From NCBI GenBank assembly GCA_013821585.1, contig JACDGO010000023.1, positions 1-13,204 of the forward strand: a stretch of DNA of 13,204 bases, given 5' to 3'. Shown here piece after piece: positions 1 through 9,100 of the stretch. Both the position numbers and the translations under genes were made by a program. This stretch comes from Sphingomonadaceae bacterium (GTDB lineage Bacteria > Pseudomonadota > Alphaproteobacteria > Sphingomonadales > Sphingomonadaceae). The notes under the pieces were generated by a model. The model saw only the letters and a program-made list of their open reading frames with translations, searched no databases and had not been told where the DNA came from. Every line of letters starts with the position of its first letter. Positions within the stretch are counted from its first letter, which is position 1.

Positions 1-876
1 CTATCGCTCGGGTCGCTGCACATCTGGCCGTCGGCCCGGCCCGAAGCCGACGGGAATCCAGCACTGCCGGTCTGTGCGTGCGGGTCACCGATCCCGCGCA
101 TCGGGGTTGCCGTCGGCTTTTGGGAGCCGGTGCGGCTCGTCGATGTGACGCTCAAGCCCTGGTGCTTCGTCAACCTTGGCGGCACCAAGATCGCCCCCGG
201 CTTCGATATCGGCCACGGCGCCTATGCGGGGCCGCAGATCGACGGCGGCAATGCACAGGCGACGGCCAAGTGGAACGTCCACTGGTATATTTACCCGCTG
301 CTGTACTGGATGGAGATCGTGGCCGATTTCCTGTGCCTCGAGCAGACCAGCTTCGACATCGCCTATGTCACCGAGATCGACCCGCTGTGGCAGGATGATA
401 CGCTCACGACGCTGATCAACCCTGAAGCGGCGGTCTTCGCCAATCCGATCGCGCAGGTCGCGTGCGCTGCCGATTGCATCGCAGCAACGATCAAGAAGCC
501 GATTACGCCGCTGTTCTGGTGCGCCGGTTGCCAGGGCAGCATGTACCCGCTCGACGGCAACGTCGCGGCGCACATGAACCCGATCCAGTCATCGCGGCTC
601 GTCGCCGAGCGCATGGCTTACAAACTTCATCGAGAGCTGATCGCGTGGGGCACGATGGGCTCGAAGGGGCTTTGCGGGAAGTACGTCATGCCGATCATGA
701 ACAAGCAGCAATACCGGTTCCAGATGGTCAATCCCGCGCCGATGGTCAAAGGCCGCTATGCCTGCCCGCCGATCGGGGCGAGTGATCTGAAGCCCGGCTC
801 TGGCAGGACCTATCCCGTCATTGGTGAGGACATCGGCTATCTGGTGTGGCGCAAACGCAATTGTTGCGCGCTGTGA
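1..876 (+). CDS. traU: TraU, F-type conjugative pilus assembly protein (5'-truncated by window)
   Basis: TraU is an exported, cysteine-rich protein of F-type type IV secretion needed for pilus assembly and DNA transfer. The reading frame is open from base 1, so the start codon, signal peptide and roughly the first 40 residues lie outside the window; 291 residues are visible. The visible part carries family-typical stretches: a Cys-x-Cys segment followed by IPRIGVAVGFWEPVRLVDVT and then a VNLGG motif, the segment DIAYVTEIDPLWQDD, and a C-terminal VIGEDIGYLVWRKRNCC. Many cysteines suggest disulfide folding in the periplasm. Its last codons overlap the start of trbC, which suggests coupled translation. 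A methionine codon at 130 is internal, not the true start, because conserved TraU sequence precedes it. Family assignment is confident; the exact N-terminus cannot be seen. Confidence 0.95.
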   Translation, partial: LSLGSLHIWPSARPEADGNPALPVCACGSPIPRIGVAVGFWEPVRLVDVTLKPWCFVNLGGTKIAPGFDIGHGAYAGPQIDGGNAQATAKWNVHWYIYPLLYWMEIVADFLCLEQTSFDIAYVTEIDPLWQDDTLTTLINPEAAVFANPIAQVACAADCIAATIKKPITPLFWCAGCQGSMYPLDGNVAAHMNPIQSSRLVAERMAYKLHRELIAWGTMGSKGLCGKYVMPIMNKQQYRFQMVNPAPMVKGRYACPPIGASDLKPGSGRTYPVIGEDIGYLVWRKRNCCAL

Positions 877-1607
877 AGCGGCCCCTGATCATCGCCGCGG
901 GAGTCACCGCGCTATGCGGGTCCGCCATCGCGATTGCCCAGGTGGTCGATGGTCTCGATCTGAAGGCTGTGCAGGCCCGCGGTGACGCGGCCGAAGCGGA
1001 GGCCCGGGCGTTCGCCGAGCAGGTTAAGACACGCGGCGATGCGATGCGCGCCGAGGCGCAGGACACCGCCGATGGGGGCCACGCCAACCTCGAGCGTTTG
1101 GCGGCCGCCAGCAAGGGCGACCAGGGTGCCGTCGTCGATCTCGACGCGATGGTGAGGGGCGCCGACTTCAAAGGCGAGGCGGGGCAAGCGCCCCAGTTGA
1201 TCGTGTTCGTTTCGCTTTCCATGCCGCCTGAGTCGTTGAAGCCCTTGCTCCGCGACGTCAGCAGGGCAGGGGGGATCGCGGTCTTCCAAGGTTTTCCGGG
1301 GAACAGCGTCAAGGCGTTCAGCGAGGGGCTGGCCAAGGTCATCGACGACCAAAGCGAGTATCATGCGCTCGGCGTTGATCCCCGCTTGTTCCGTGCGTTC
1401 AACGTGACGAGCGTCCCCCAGATCGTCGCGGTCTCGTCCGACTTCGACCTGTGCGACGGGTTCCACTGCACGACGCAGGCGCCGCCACATGATCGGATCA
1501 TGGGCAATGTGACGTTGCGCTACGCGCTGGAGACCTTTGCCCAAGGCGGTGGACCGGGTGCGCCCGTTGCGGCTCATGCCCTGAAGGCGCTGGGGAGCGG
1601 CGGTTGA
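873..1607 (+). CDS. trbC: TrbC, F-type conjugative pilus assembly protein (thioredoxin-like)
   Basis: TrbC is a periplasmic F-type pilus assembly protein. The GTG at 873 is chosen because it overlaps the traU stop as GTGA and places a basic KRP directly before a hydrophobic signal segment (residues about 5-22). An in-frame GTG at 846 would add nine residues and overlap traU by 31 bp; neither start has a strong ribosome binding site. From 873 the protein is 244 aa. Residues about 25-80 are Ala/Glu/Arg-rich and probably coiled coil. Residues about 106-210 match the TrbC thioredoxin-like domain: a strand QLIVFVSLSMPP, then GGIAVFQGFPGN, then NVTSVPQIV with the typical cis-proline loop (Pro about 182). 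The usual thioredoxin CXXC is absent at the strand end (SLSMPP), so it is probably not a redox enzyme. It is longer than F TrbC because of the N-terminal coil. Confidence 0.9.
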   Translation: MKRPLIIAAGVTALCGSAIAIAQVVDGLDLKAVQARGDAAEAEARAFAEQVKTRGDAMRAEAQDTADGGHANLERLAAASKGDQGAVVDLDAMVRGADFKGEAGQAPQLIVFVSLSMPPESLKPLLRDVSRAGGIAVFQGFPGNSVKAFSEGLAKVIDDQSEYHALGVDPRLFRAFNVTSVPQIVAVSSDFDLCDGFHCTTQAPPHDRIMGNVTLRYALETFAQGGGPGAPVAAHALKALGSGG

Positions 1608-1608
1608 G

Positions 1609-3402
1609 ATGCGGCTCTTCCCCGTCCTCGCCGTACTCACGCTCGCACTGAGCGGCGCGGGCGCGCTCGGGCAGTCGATGCAGGATGCCAAGAACGACGG
1701 CATGGCGTTCGGGCAGGCGCAGGGCGCGGCCAACGCCGACGCGGCGGACAGCGAAGCCACTGCTCAGGCCAATCTGCCGAACTACAACGGCGCGAACGCG
1801 CCCGAGACAACTTATATGGGCAATCCCGCGTCGCTTGATGCGGTCAAGCCCGCGGTCGCGGCGATCAATCCGGGGTACCGTCTGACCGTCGATGGCAACC
1901 TTACGCGTCCGCGTATCGCCGCGGGCGAGGTCGCTGCCACCGTCGCGCGTGGCAATCTGGTCAATCAGGATCCCAACACCTACGCGCAGGGGATTGCGAA
2001 CGGCACGACGGGGCAGTGTGTCCCGCTGCCACCCTCGACGACGACGACCGGCACCTTTGAGGCGACGTGCAACAAGGGCCTCGCCCTGCAGACCGCCGCG
2101 AAAGCGTGCCCGATCACGCTGACGCACAATTTTGGGCCGCTCGCGCACAAATACCAGTGCACGCGGTTGCATGAAAAGGGCAGGATCTGCCTTCAGGGGA
2201 CGCCAAGCAACTGCACCGAGCCCGATTTTGTCGACGATGACATTGGCAGCGGTTGCGATGCCTATGAAGCGTCGCCGATCTGTAGGATGCAGACCGTCTC
2301 ATCGGTCGTTATCAGGCCCGGCGACTTCCGCACCGCCCCGGTCACATTCCAGACTCTCGAAGCAACGTGCACTGGCGACGGGGCGGGAACGATCAGTGGC
2401 ACCACGATGAGGGTGGCGGGTGTCACCTATACCCCAGGATTTATCGATCTTGGATCGACACAGCCCTATCTCGGATCAAGCCAGGACGTCTCGCAATGTT
2501 CGGCGCTGGCAGCCGACAGCAATTGCACCGCCCCGATCGACGTCTGCACGGATGCTTCACCGACGACACGCAATATCAATGGCGTCGACATCACCCAGAG
2601 TTGCTGGGCATGGTCGCGTACCTACACCTGCACCGGCACGATACCTGCAAATGATTGCGCGGCGGGGACCATCCCGCAAGGCTGCACCTTCAATCGCGAG
2701 GAATGCCTCGACGATCCGGCCCCTGCCAACCCTGCTGCGTGCAAGGTCTTTCAGGAGGCCTATGCCTGCCCAATTACCGGGCAGGATCCCAAGAGCCAGT
2801 ATGTCTGTGGCGGCGACGTCTACTGCATCAACGGCGACTGCGAGCCGATCGTCCGCGAAGCCTCGACCGAATTCAAGGACGCGCTGGTCGGTCTGCATAC
2901 GCTCGATCAGTCGGCCAAAGAATTCAACTCGATCGACTATACGCTGTTCAAGGGCACCGGCACGACATGCAGCAAGCCGGTGTTCGGGCTCGGCAACTGC
3001 TGCGGGGGGCGCGGCTTTCCGCTGATCGGCAGCTGCACCGCGGCCGATCGCCTGCTGGCCCAGCAGATCGACAAGGGTTTAACCCATTACGTTGGCACCT
3101 ATTGCGCCAAATCATTCATCGTCTGCACGACCAAGGCGCAATCCTACTGCGTTTTTTCGTCGAAGCTGACCCGCATCCTGCAGGAGCAGGGCCGTCCTCA
3201 ACTCGGCAAGACCTGGGGCACAGCCAAGAAGCCCGATTGTGCGGGTTTCACCGTCGACGAGTTCAGCCGGCTCGACCTGTCGGTGATGGATTTTACCGAA
3301 ATCTACCAGGACTTCATCGAGGCGGCAAAGCTGCCCGATGAAGCGGCAACGCTGAGCGACATCCAGTCCAAAATCCAAGCTTATTACAATCGGGGGCGAT
3401 AG
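1609..3402 (+). CDS. traN: TraN, mating-pair stabilisation outer-membrane protein
   Basis: TraN is the F-type outer-membrane protein that stabilises donor-recipient contact, usually by meeting a recipient surface structure. This one has 597 residues, close to the family's usual size of about 600. The start lies one base after the trbC stop, with GGGGAG about 11 bases upstream. A signal peptide is visible (MRLFPVLAVLTLALSGAGA, cleavage probably near residue 21). I count about 30 cysteines between residue about 137 and the C-terminus, as expected for this disulfide-rich family. The C-terminal third contains the recognisable region GLGNCCGGRGFPLIGSC followed by CAKSFIVCTTKAQSYCVFSSKLTRILQEQG in two halves, and a hydrophilic tail. 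The middle (about 230-400) is the part most likely to face the recipient and to vary between plasmids; that is inference from the family. The stop overlaps the next start (TAGTG). Confidence 0.93.
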   Translation: MRLFPVLAVLTLALSGAGALGQSMQDAKNDGMAFGQAQGAANADAADSEATAQANLPNYNGANAPETTYMGNPASLDAVKPAVAAINPGYRLTVDGNLTRPRIAAGEVAATVARGNLVNQDPNTYAQGIANGTTGQCVPLPPSTTTTGTFEATCNKGLALQTAAKACPITLTHNFGPLAHKYQCTRLHEKGRICLQGTPSNCTEPDFVDDDIGSGCDAYEASPICRMQTVSSVVIRPGDFRTAPVTFQTLEATCTGDGAGTISGTTMRVAGVTYTPGFIDLGSTQPYLGSSQDVSQCSALAADSNCTAPIDVCTDASPTTRNINGVDITQSCWAWSRTYTCTGTIPANDCAAGTIPQGCTFNREECLDDPAPANPAACKVFQEAYACPITGQDPKSQYVCGGDVYCINGDCEPIVREASTEFKDALVGLHTLDQSAKEFNSIDYTLFKGTGTTCSKPVFGLGNCCGGRGFPLIGSCTAADRLLAQQIDKGLTHYVGTYCAKSFIVCTTKAQSYCVFSSKLTRILQEQGRPQLGKTWGTAKKPDCAGFTVDEFSRLDLSVMDFTEIYQDFIEAAKLPDEAATLSDIQSKIQAYYNRGR

Positions 3403-3779
3403 TGAGCGCGACAGCAACACTGATATCACAGGGTGCGCGGGCACCTGTTCCCGACCTGACCATCCTTGAGCTGGGCATCGCGATCGTCTGTACGCGCCGA
3501 CCGACATCCACGATCGAACAGATTGCGGCCGAGATTGCCCGCTGGTTCGGCAAGGACGTAACCGCGACGCATGTCGAGATGCCGTTGAAGCGCCTGATCG
3601 CGCGCGGTGAGGTGGCCGACAACCGCGGGAGTTTCGGCGCGACCGAAACCGGGCACAGCCGCGCCGAGGAGTCCGCGCGCGCGCTCGTCCGGCTCGTTTT
3701 CAGGGATCGCTACTTTTTCGACGTGGGCAAGCTGCTCGATGTCACGCTGGTTAAGGAGGACGGCGATCATGCGCACTAG
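3402..3779 (+). CDS. Small winged-helix-like protein inside the tra operon
   Basis: This 125-residue protein has no equivalent in the F plasmid order traN-traF. It starts at a GTG that shares one base with the traN stop, and it ends 11 bases into traF, so it is embedded in the operon and likely co-translated. It has no signal peptide or membrane segment and should be cytoplasmic. Residues about 18-75 look like a winged helix-turn-helix: LTILELGIAIVCTRRP, then STIEQIAAEIARWFGKDVTA as helices, then HVEMPLKRLIARGEV as a recognition-type helix, and a GSFGATETGHSRAEE wing followed by a helix. The architecture resembles PadR/MarR-type transcription regulators. The C-terminal ARALVRLVFRDRYFFDVGKLLDV may dimerise. 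A regulatory role for the tra operon or pilus assembly is inference; I do not recognise a named family. A real gene is supported by overlaps on both sides and by protein-like composition. Confidence 0.8.
   Translation: MSATATLISQGARAPVPDLTILELGIAIVCTRRPTSTIEQIAAEIARWFGKDVTATHVEMPLKRLIARGEVADNRGSFGATETGHSRAEESARALVRLVFRDRYFFDVGKLLDVTLVKEDGDHAH
3753..3759 (+). promoter_or_regulatory. Ribosome binding site of traF
   Basis: AAGGAGG lies 9 bases before the ATG at 3769. It decides the traF start: an in-frame ATG exists at 3607, but the extra 54 residues are an out-of-frame reading of the winged-helix gene, while the ATG at 3769 begins a clean signal peptide. Confidence 0.85.
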
Positions 3780-4623
3780 CGTCATCGTGTTCATGGGAGC
3801 GCTCATCCTCGCGACCCCGTCGCTCGCGCAGCAGATGCCCGAGCTCGAGGCTGCGCCCGAAGCAGCGACGGTGTCGCCCGCAAGCGATGCTGTGCTGGCG
3901 GCCGCTGCCGATCAGGGCGGTGATTTCTACTGCCGCCGCAGGCTCGGCACCTGGTTTTATTGCGACAAGCCCAAGCGCGCGCCGCGCTCGCCACAGTCTG
4001 CCCCCACGCCGAGTCAGAGCGCCAACGATCGCATAAAGGCTATCGCCGCCGAGCTGGATGAGTTGAAGGCCCGCGCGGTGCTCGAGCCGACCACCGAAAA
4101 CGTCACCGCGTATATCGCCTTCCAGCGTGCGCAACTCGACCGTGCCTCGACTTTCGCCGACGTGTGGCAGCGTGCCATCTGGCAGAATCCGGCGCTCGAC
4201 TACACGCTGCAACGCCCGGTCTCGACCGTCGCCAAGCGTGCGTGGATCGACAATCGCTCGGCCGACCGCTCGGCGGTCCTGCAGCGCATCGGCCAGCGCT
4301 ACGGGGTATTCTACTTCTACGCCCAAAGCTGCGCCGCCTGCGAGATCCAGGCACCGATCCTGAAGTCGGTCGCCGACATAAACGGGCTTCACGTCCAGGC
4401 GGTGTCGATGGACGGCGGGCCCAATCGGGTCTTTCCCAACTACTTCGTCGATAGCGGGCAGAGCGCCCGTATGGGCCTGACGAGCCGGGCAACGCCCTCG
4501 CTGGTCTTGTTCGACACGCTGACCAAGCGGCCGATCCCGATCGGCACCGGTCTGATGGCGGCTGACGAGATCATGGACCGCATCTTTACGCTCACGAACG
4601 TCAAGCCCGGGAGCGACTTCTGA
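3769..4623 (+). CDS. traF: TraF, F-type pilus assembly protein with CXXC thioredoxin domain
   Basis: TraF is a periplasmic F-type pilus assembly protein with a thioredoxin-like fold. The 284-residue product has a clear Sec signal peptide (MRTSVIVFMGALILATPSLA, cleavage near residue 20). A family-typical segment FYCRRRLGTWFYCDKP gives a cysteine pair at 55 and 65. Residues about 170-275 are the thioredoxin-like domain: GVFYFYAQSCAACEIQAP contains Cys188-Ala-Ala-Cys191, and the cis-proline loop is ATPSLVLFD with Pro243. F plasmid TraF lacks such a CXXC, so this one could be a working disulfide oxidoreductase or isomerase serving cysteine-rich TraN, TraU and TraH; that role is inference. It overlaps the winged-helix gene by 11 bp and the traH start by one base (TGATG). 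Confidence 0.92.
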   Translation: MRTSVIVFMGALILATPSLAQQMPELEAAPEAATVSPASDAVLAAAADQGGDFYCRRRLGTWFYCDKPKRAPRSPQSAPTPSQSANDRIKAIAAELDELKARAVLEPTTENVTAYIAFQRAQLDRASTFADVWQRAIWQNPALDYTLQRPVSTVAKRAWIDNRSADRSAVLQRIGQRYGVFYFYAQSCAACEIQAPILKSVADINGLHVQAVSMDGGPNRVFPNYFVDSGQSARMGLTSRATPSLVLFDTLTKRPIPIGTGLMAADEIMDRIFTLTNVKPGSDF

Positions 4624-6086
4624 TGGCACGCCCGCTGAACCTTCGTCGCTGGCTGCTTCGCTCCGGAGCATTCCTTGGCCTGCTCGCGTGTACCGAAGCG
4701 TCGGTGATGGCGCCGGCGTCGGCTGACGTCGGCTCAGAGATGACAGGTTTTTTCAATTCGGCGGGCGCTGCTGCCAACGTAACCGGTCCCGGTTCCTTCC
4801 AGGGACAATCGGCCGGGTATTACTCGCTCGGCAACGTATGGATGCGTTTTCCCCAACGCAACGTTCAGCCATTCAACCTGCAGCTGCCCCATGCTCGCGC
4901 CGGCTGCGGCGGCATCGATCTGTTCGCGGGCAGTTTTTCATTCATCAACTCGGCCGAGCTCGTCGCCATGCTCAAGGCGGTTGCCAACAATGCCGTCGGA
5001 TTTGCGTTCAAGCTTGCGATCGACTCGATCTCGCCGCAGATCTCCAAGGTAATGGAGGAGCTCGCGCAGAAGGCGGAGAAGCTCAACCAGATGAACATCT
5101 CGAGTTGCGAGACTGCGCAAGCGCTGGTCGGCGGCTTGTGGCCCAAGATGGAATCGACCCGTTCGACGATCTGCGAGTCCGTCGGCAACAGCCAGGGGCT
5201 GTTCTCCGACTGGGCAGCGACGCGCCAGGGTTGCAACAACGGCGGCAAGCGCGATGCCACGATCGCCGCCAACAACAATCCCGCGATGGCCGACCAGCTG
5301 ATCGGCGAGCCGCACAATTACACGTGGGATATCCTCAAGAAATCCAGCCAGTTCTCGGGGTTCGACCAGGACTTCAAGGAGCTGGTGATGACGCTCGTCG
5401 GCACGATCATCACCCAGCCTTCGACGGACCCTGCAATCGGCGGCAAGGTCGCAATGATCGGCGCCGCCGACGATTCAGTCGTCCAGGCCCTTCTTGATGG
5501 GACGCAGAACGGTGTCGCGGTCAAGATCCTGCGCTGCGACACGCCCGACGCTTGCCTCAACCCCACGCTGCAGCCGCTGGTTGTCCAGAGCGCCGCCGCG
5601 ATACGGCCGCGTGTCCGCCAGCTGATCCAGAACATGGCTGTGGCGATCCGGGCGAACAGCGCGATCGGCAACAACGAGAAGGCGCTTCTCAACGTCGCCT
5701 CGATCCCGCTCTACAAGGTGCTGGCGGTGCAGGCAGCGAGCCATGTCGCGGTCGGTGCCGACGAGATCGACACGATCGCCGAGATTACCTCGATCGATAT
5801 CGTCCAGGCGATGCTGCAGAACCTGCTCGACAGCTTTGCGCAGTCGAAGACGAGCCTGGTCAAGGCGGACGAGCATACCGCGGCGATGTGGCAGCAAAGC
5901 ATTGCCGAGGCTCGCCAGCGGATCGCCAATCGCGGTGTTGCGATCAGCCAGCGCGTCGAGGTGACGATGCGCGTCATCGATCGCTCGATGATGCTCGAAT
6001 CGACGCTTCAGAATTCGATGACGCCGGGGATGACGGCTGCATTGAACTTCGGCCGTGGTCTCAACGCGCAGGGCATCATCCAGTGA
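4623..6086 (+). CDS. traH: TraH, F-type conjugative pilus assembly protein
   Basis: TraH is an exported protein of the F-type pilus assembly complex that works with TraF, TraU, TrbI and TraW. The 487-residue product is near the family size (F TraH is about 458). The start shares one base with the traF stop, and CGGGAG sits about 9 bases upstream. The N-terminus is a basic, hydrophobic signal (MARPLNLRRWLLRSGAFLGL) with two possible processing points: after the alanine at 34 (PASA-D) or at a lipobox-like LLAC (Cys23). Strong family signatures follow: GYYSLGNVWMRFP at about 65-77 and GCGGIDLFAGSFSFIN with Cys95. Residues about 135-165 (QISKVMEELAQKAEKLNQM) and about 400-470 are helical and probably coiled coil. 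Paired cysteines at about 160-200 and 300-310 suggest disulfides. Assignment is confident; the lipoprotein option is speculative. Confidence 0.93.
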   Translation: MARPLNLRRWLLRSGAFLGLLACTEASVMAPASADVGSEMTGFFNSAGAAANVTGPGSFQGQSAGYYSLGNVWMRFPQRNVQPFNLQLPHARAGCGGIDLFAGSFSFINSAELVAMLKAVANNAVGFAFKLAIDSISPQISKVMEELAQKAEKLNQMNISSCETAQALVGGLWPKMESTRSTICESVGNSQGLFSDWAATRQGCNNGGKRDATIAANNNPAMADQLIGEPHNYTWDILKKSSQFSGFDQDFKELVMTLVGTIITQPSTDPAIGGKVAMIGAADDSVVQALLDGTQNGVAVKILRCDTPDACLNPTLQPLVVQSAAAIRPRVRQLIQNMAVAIRANSAIGNNEKALLNVASIPLYKVLAVQAASHVAVGADEIDTIAEITSIDIVQAMLQNLLDSFAQSKTSLVKADEHTAAMWQQSIAEARQRIANRGVAISQRVEVTMRVIDRSMMLESTLQNSMTPGMTAALNFGRGLNAQGIIQ

Positions 6087-6111
6087 CGAGTACGCAGGGA
6101 AGGGCTCTCCC

Positions 6112-9100
6112 ATGAACGTCGAGGTCTTCACGATCGGCGGGGGCGACTACATCGTCAACGTGTTCAACGCCGTTGCGGCGTGGACCGGTGGCGGCGGCTA
6201 CAAGTCGATGATCCGTGTCGTGATGGTGATGGGGCTGATCTATTCGCTGCTCGTCACCGCCTTCAACCTCGACTGGCGTGCCTGGCTCAACTGGTTTCTT
6301 CAGTCGACACTCATCTATCTCTGCCTGATGGTTCCGACCGTCACCGTGAAGGTGACCGATCGGATCAACCCCGGGCTTGCGCCCTCGGTGGTGGCGAACG
6401 TGCCGCTGGGGCTGGGAATGCTCGCCAGCTTCACGAGCCAGGTTGGGGATTATCTGACCCGCTCGGCAGAGACCGTGTTCGTCATGCCGGCGCAGCTCAA
6501 CTACTCGTCGAACGGCTTGATCTACGGGTCCAAGCTGATGGAGGCGACCCACGCGATCCAGATCACTGATCCAGAATTCGCCGGCAATCTCAATGAGCAT
6601 ATGAAGCAGTGCGTATTCTACGACGTGATGCTCGGCTTCAAGTCGATGGACACGCTCGCCAAATCGACCGACCTGTGGACCGATATTGGACCGGGAAGCC
6701 CGGCCCGGGGCCAGAAGTTTCTCACGAGAAACGGCGCCGGCGGTGTCGATTCCGAGATCAAGACCTGTAACCAGGCCTATGCCGAGCTCACCCCGCAGTG
6801 GACGACGTTCATCAACGGCATGGTGCCATTGTTCGGGAAAAAGCTTTATCCCCGATTGAGCAATGCGGCCGCGGCGGCAAAATTGACCGCCGATTTGCCG
6901 GTCACTTATCAAGCGTTCACGGGCAATGCGTCGACCGCCGTGGCGATCCTCCGCCAGCATCTTTCGCTGAACGTCTTCATGCAGGCGCGCAACGATATGT
7001 CGGGCGGCTCGGGATCGGCCGCGATCGACTCCTTCGCGGCGACCCGCGCCGACGTCCAGTCCCAGAATACCTACAGTGCGATTGCGCAGGGCGCGATGAA
7101 GTGGGTGCCCGTTCTCAATATCGTACTGACGGTTGTCTTCTACGCGATGTTCCCGGTCATCTTTCCGCTCTTTCTTATGCCCAAGACGGGCGTCTCGACC
7201 CTTCGCGGCTATGGCATGGGGTTCTTTTACCTTGCGGCGTGGGGACCACTCTATGTCGTCCTCCACATGATCCTGATGAGCCGCGCGACAGCGGCAGGAC
7301 TTGCTGTCGGTGGGGGAGGGGCCACGCTGGGCAACTTTGCCGGGATGGGTGCGGTCAACGACGAGACTGCGCTATTGGCCGGTTACCTCATCTCGAGCGT
7401 CCCGTTCATCGCCGCGGGCATGGCGCGCGGTGCGATGGCGATTGCAGGACAAGCGACCAGCTTCCTCGCACCGAGCCAGAATGCGGCTGAAGCGGCCGCC
7501 CTCGAAGCGACGACGGGCAACTACGCCTATGGCAATGCCAGCCTTGCCAATGCGACGGTCAACAGCCGATCGATGAACCAATGGTCTGACGCGCCGTCGT
7601 TTACGACGGGCGCTGCCACGACCAGCTTCAGGAATGCCAACGGCGCGCTGTCCAATTTCAATGCCGATGGCACGACGACGGTCAACCAGGCGCCGGGGAT
7701 CAGTTCGTTCGAATCCAAGCCGAGCCTTACGCAGGGAACGGTTGGCGAGCTTCGTCGCGGCGTGTCGCAGTTCGAAAGCCAGTCCAGTCAGCAGCGCGAG
7801 TTGGCGATGCAATCGACGTCGGCCGCCATCACGGCAGGATCCCAGATCTTCGACACCTTGCAGACTTCGCGCGGCCGCGACAGTGTCACCGGACGCCAGG
7901 AGCAAGCCGCAATCAGCGAGGCGCAGAATCTCACGCGCACCTGGTCCGATCGCCTCGTGCAGGATTATGGCTGGAGCCGCGAGAGCGCGGACGACTATGC
8001 GCGCCGGGCGTACACTGGCGCTCAACTTGGGGTTGATGGCAGCCTGAAGGTGGGAGTGGCCCCGAAGCTACTCGGTGTCGGCGGCGGGGTGCAAGGCGGC
8101 ATCATTGGCTCGATCACCAGCGGCAGCGACAACTCTCGCACGAGTCGGTCGGGTCAGTCCGAGTCCGAACGCATCGCCAACGGTTTAGAATTCCTCAACA
8201 CTGAGGGTCATAGCTCGGTTGCAACACAATCTCGTGAGAGCTTCTTCCGCGCGACGTCGACCAGCTCGGACGCGCAGATCCGTGGTCTGACCGCACGCCA
8301 CGACGCCAGCCTTACCGAGGCTCGTTCGCATAGCGTCGAAGCGGGGCGCTTGGCCGAAGCGGGCAGGCGGTACGAGGAACAGGCTAGCTTTGCCGAAACG
8401 CATGGGTTCCAGATTTCGCGCGACCTCAGCCAGAACTGGCAGGCGTTCGCTTCGGGTGAGCTCGCGCGAAATCCTGGCCTGAAAGCTTCGGGCTACGAGA
8501 CCTGGATGCGCGACAGCGATCTGACACCGCAACAACGCGATGTCCGCGACGTGCTCGAGGAACGCTTCCAGCAATCGTATCTCGACGACATGCGCCGCGA
8601 GCTGGGTCCAGTGGGGCCGCTGGACAAATCGTCGATCGGCGCGCCGGCGTCGACCACCGCCGATGGCGTGAGAGAGTGGGGAGCCGGGCAGATCGGGTCT
8701 CTCGATGCGCAGGCGCCGCGGGTGCGCGTTGACACTGACGAACGCGACGGCGCACTCACCGGTCTTGTATCAGACCGCCTTCAAGGCGCGGATGGGCGCC
8801 TCCACCAACATCAGCGGGATGCCTCGCTCTTGACTGGCGACATCCATCGCCAGGGGGACCAGATCGATGGTGTCGTGGGGACGAGACTTAGGTCATATAA
8901 TCTAGAAACAACCCCTCTCGCCGAAAGATTCACGGGACGCGTTGGAGGAACGGTCGATGCAACGCCGTTCGCCCGCAGCCAGGGCGTATCGATTAAGCCC
9001 GGCACCAATGTTCGAAATCTGGACCCTGCCATCGTGCCCGCGATCTCGGCGGTCGCTGCAGGCAGTCGGTCGCTCGGACTGACAGCGCCGACGATCACTT

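Noticed and set aside
3607..3768. Upstream in-frame extension of traF giving a 338-aa protein
   Set aside because: The extra 54 residues are an out-of-frame reading of the winged-helix gene. The ATG at 3769 has AAGGAGG 9 bases upstream and begins a signal peptide.
3751..4671. 306-aa minus-strand open frame opposite traF
   Set aside because: Shadow of traF with Arg/Gly/Asp-biased composition and no recognisable motif.
6055..6111. Upstream ATG extending traG by 19 residues
   Set aside because: It overlaps the end of traH and adds an Arg/Ser-rich stretch unlike TraG. The start at 6112 has a purine-rich ribosome binding site and the expected MNVEVF beginning.
6076..7266. Long 396-aa minus-strand open frame opposite traG
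   Set aside because: It is the high-GC shadow of traG: rich in Arg, His and Asp, no domain pattern, and the plus strand encodes conserved TraG sequence.
8873..8901. Internal promoter in traG from the TATAAT at 8896
   Set aside because: The matching -35 region (TCGTGG, 17-base spacing) fits poorly, so I list only the composition anomaly rather than a promoter feature.
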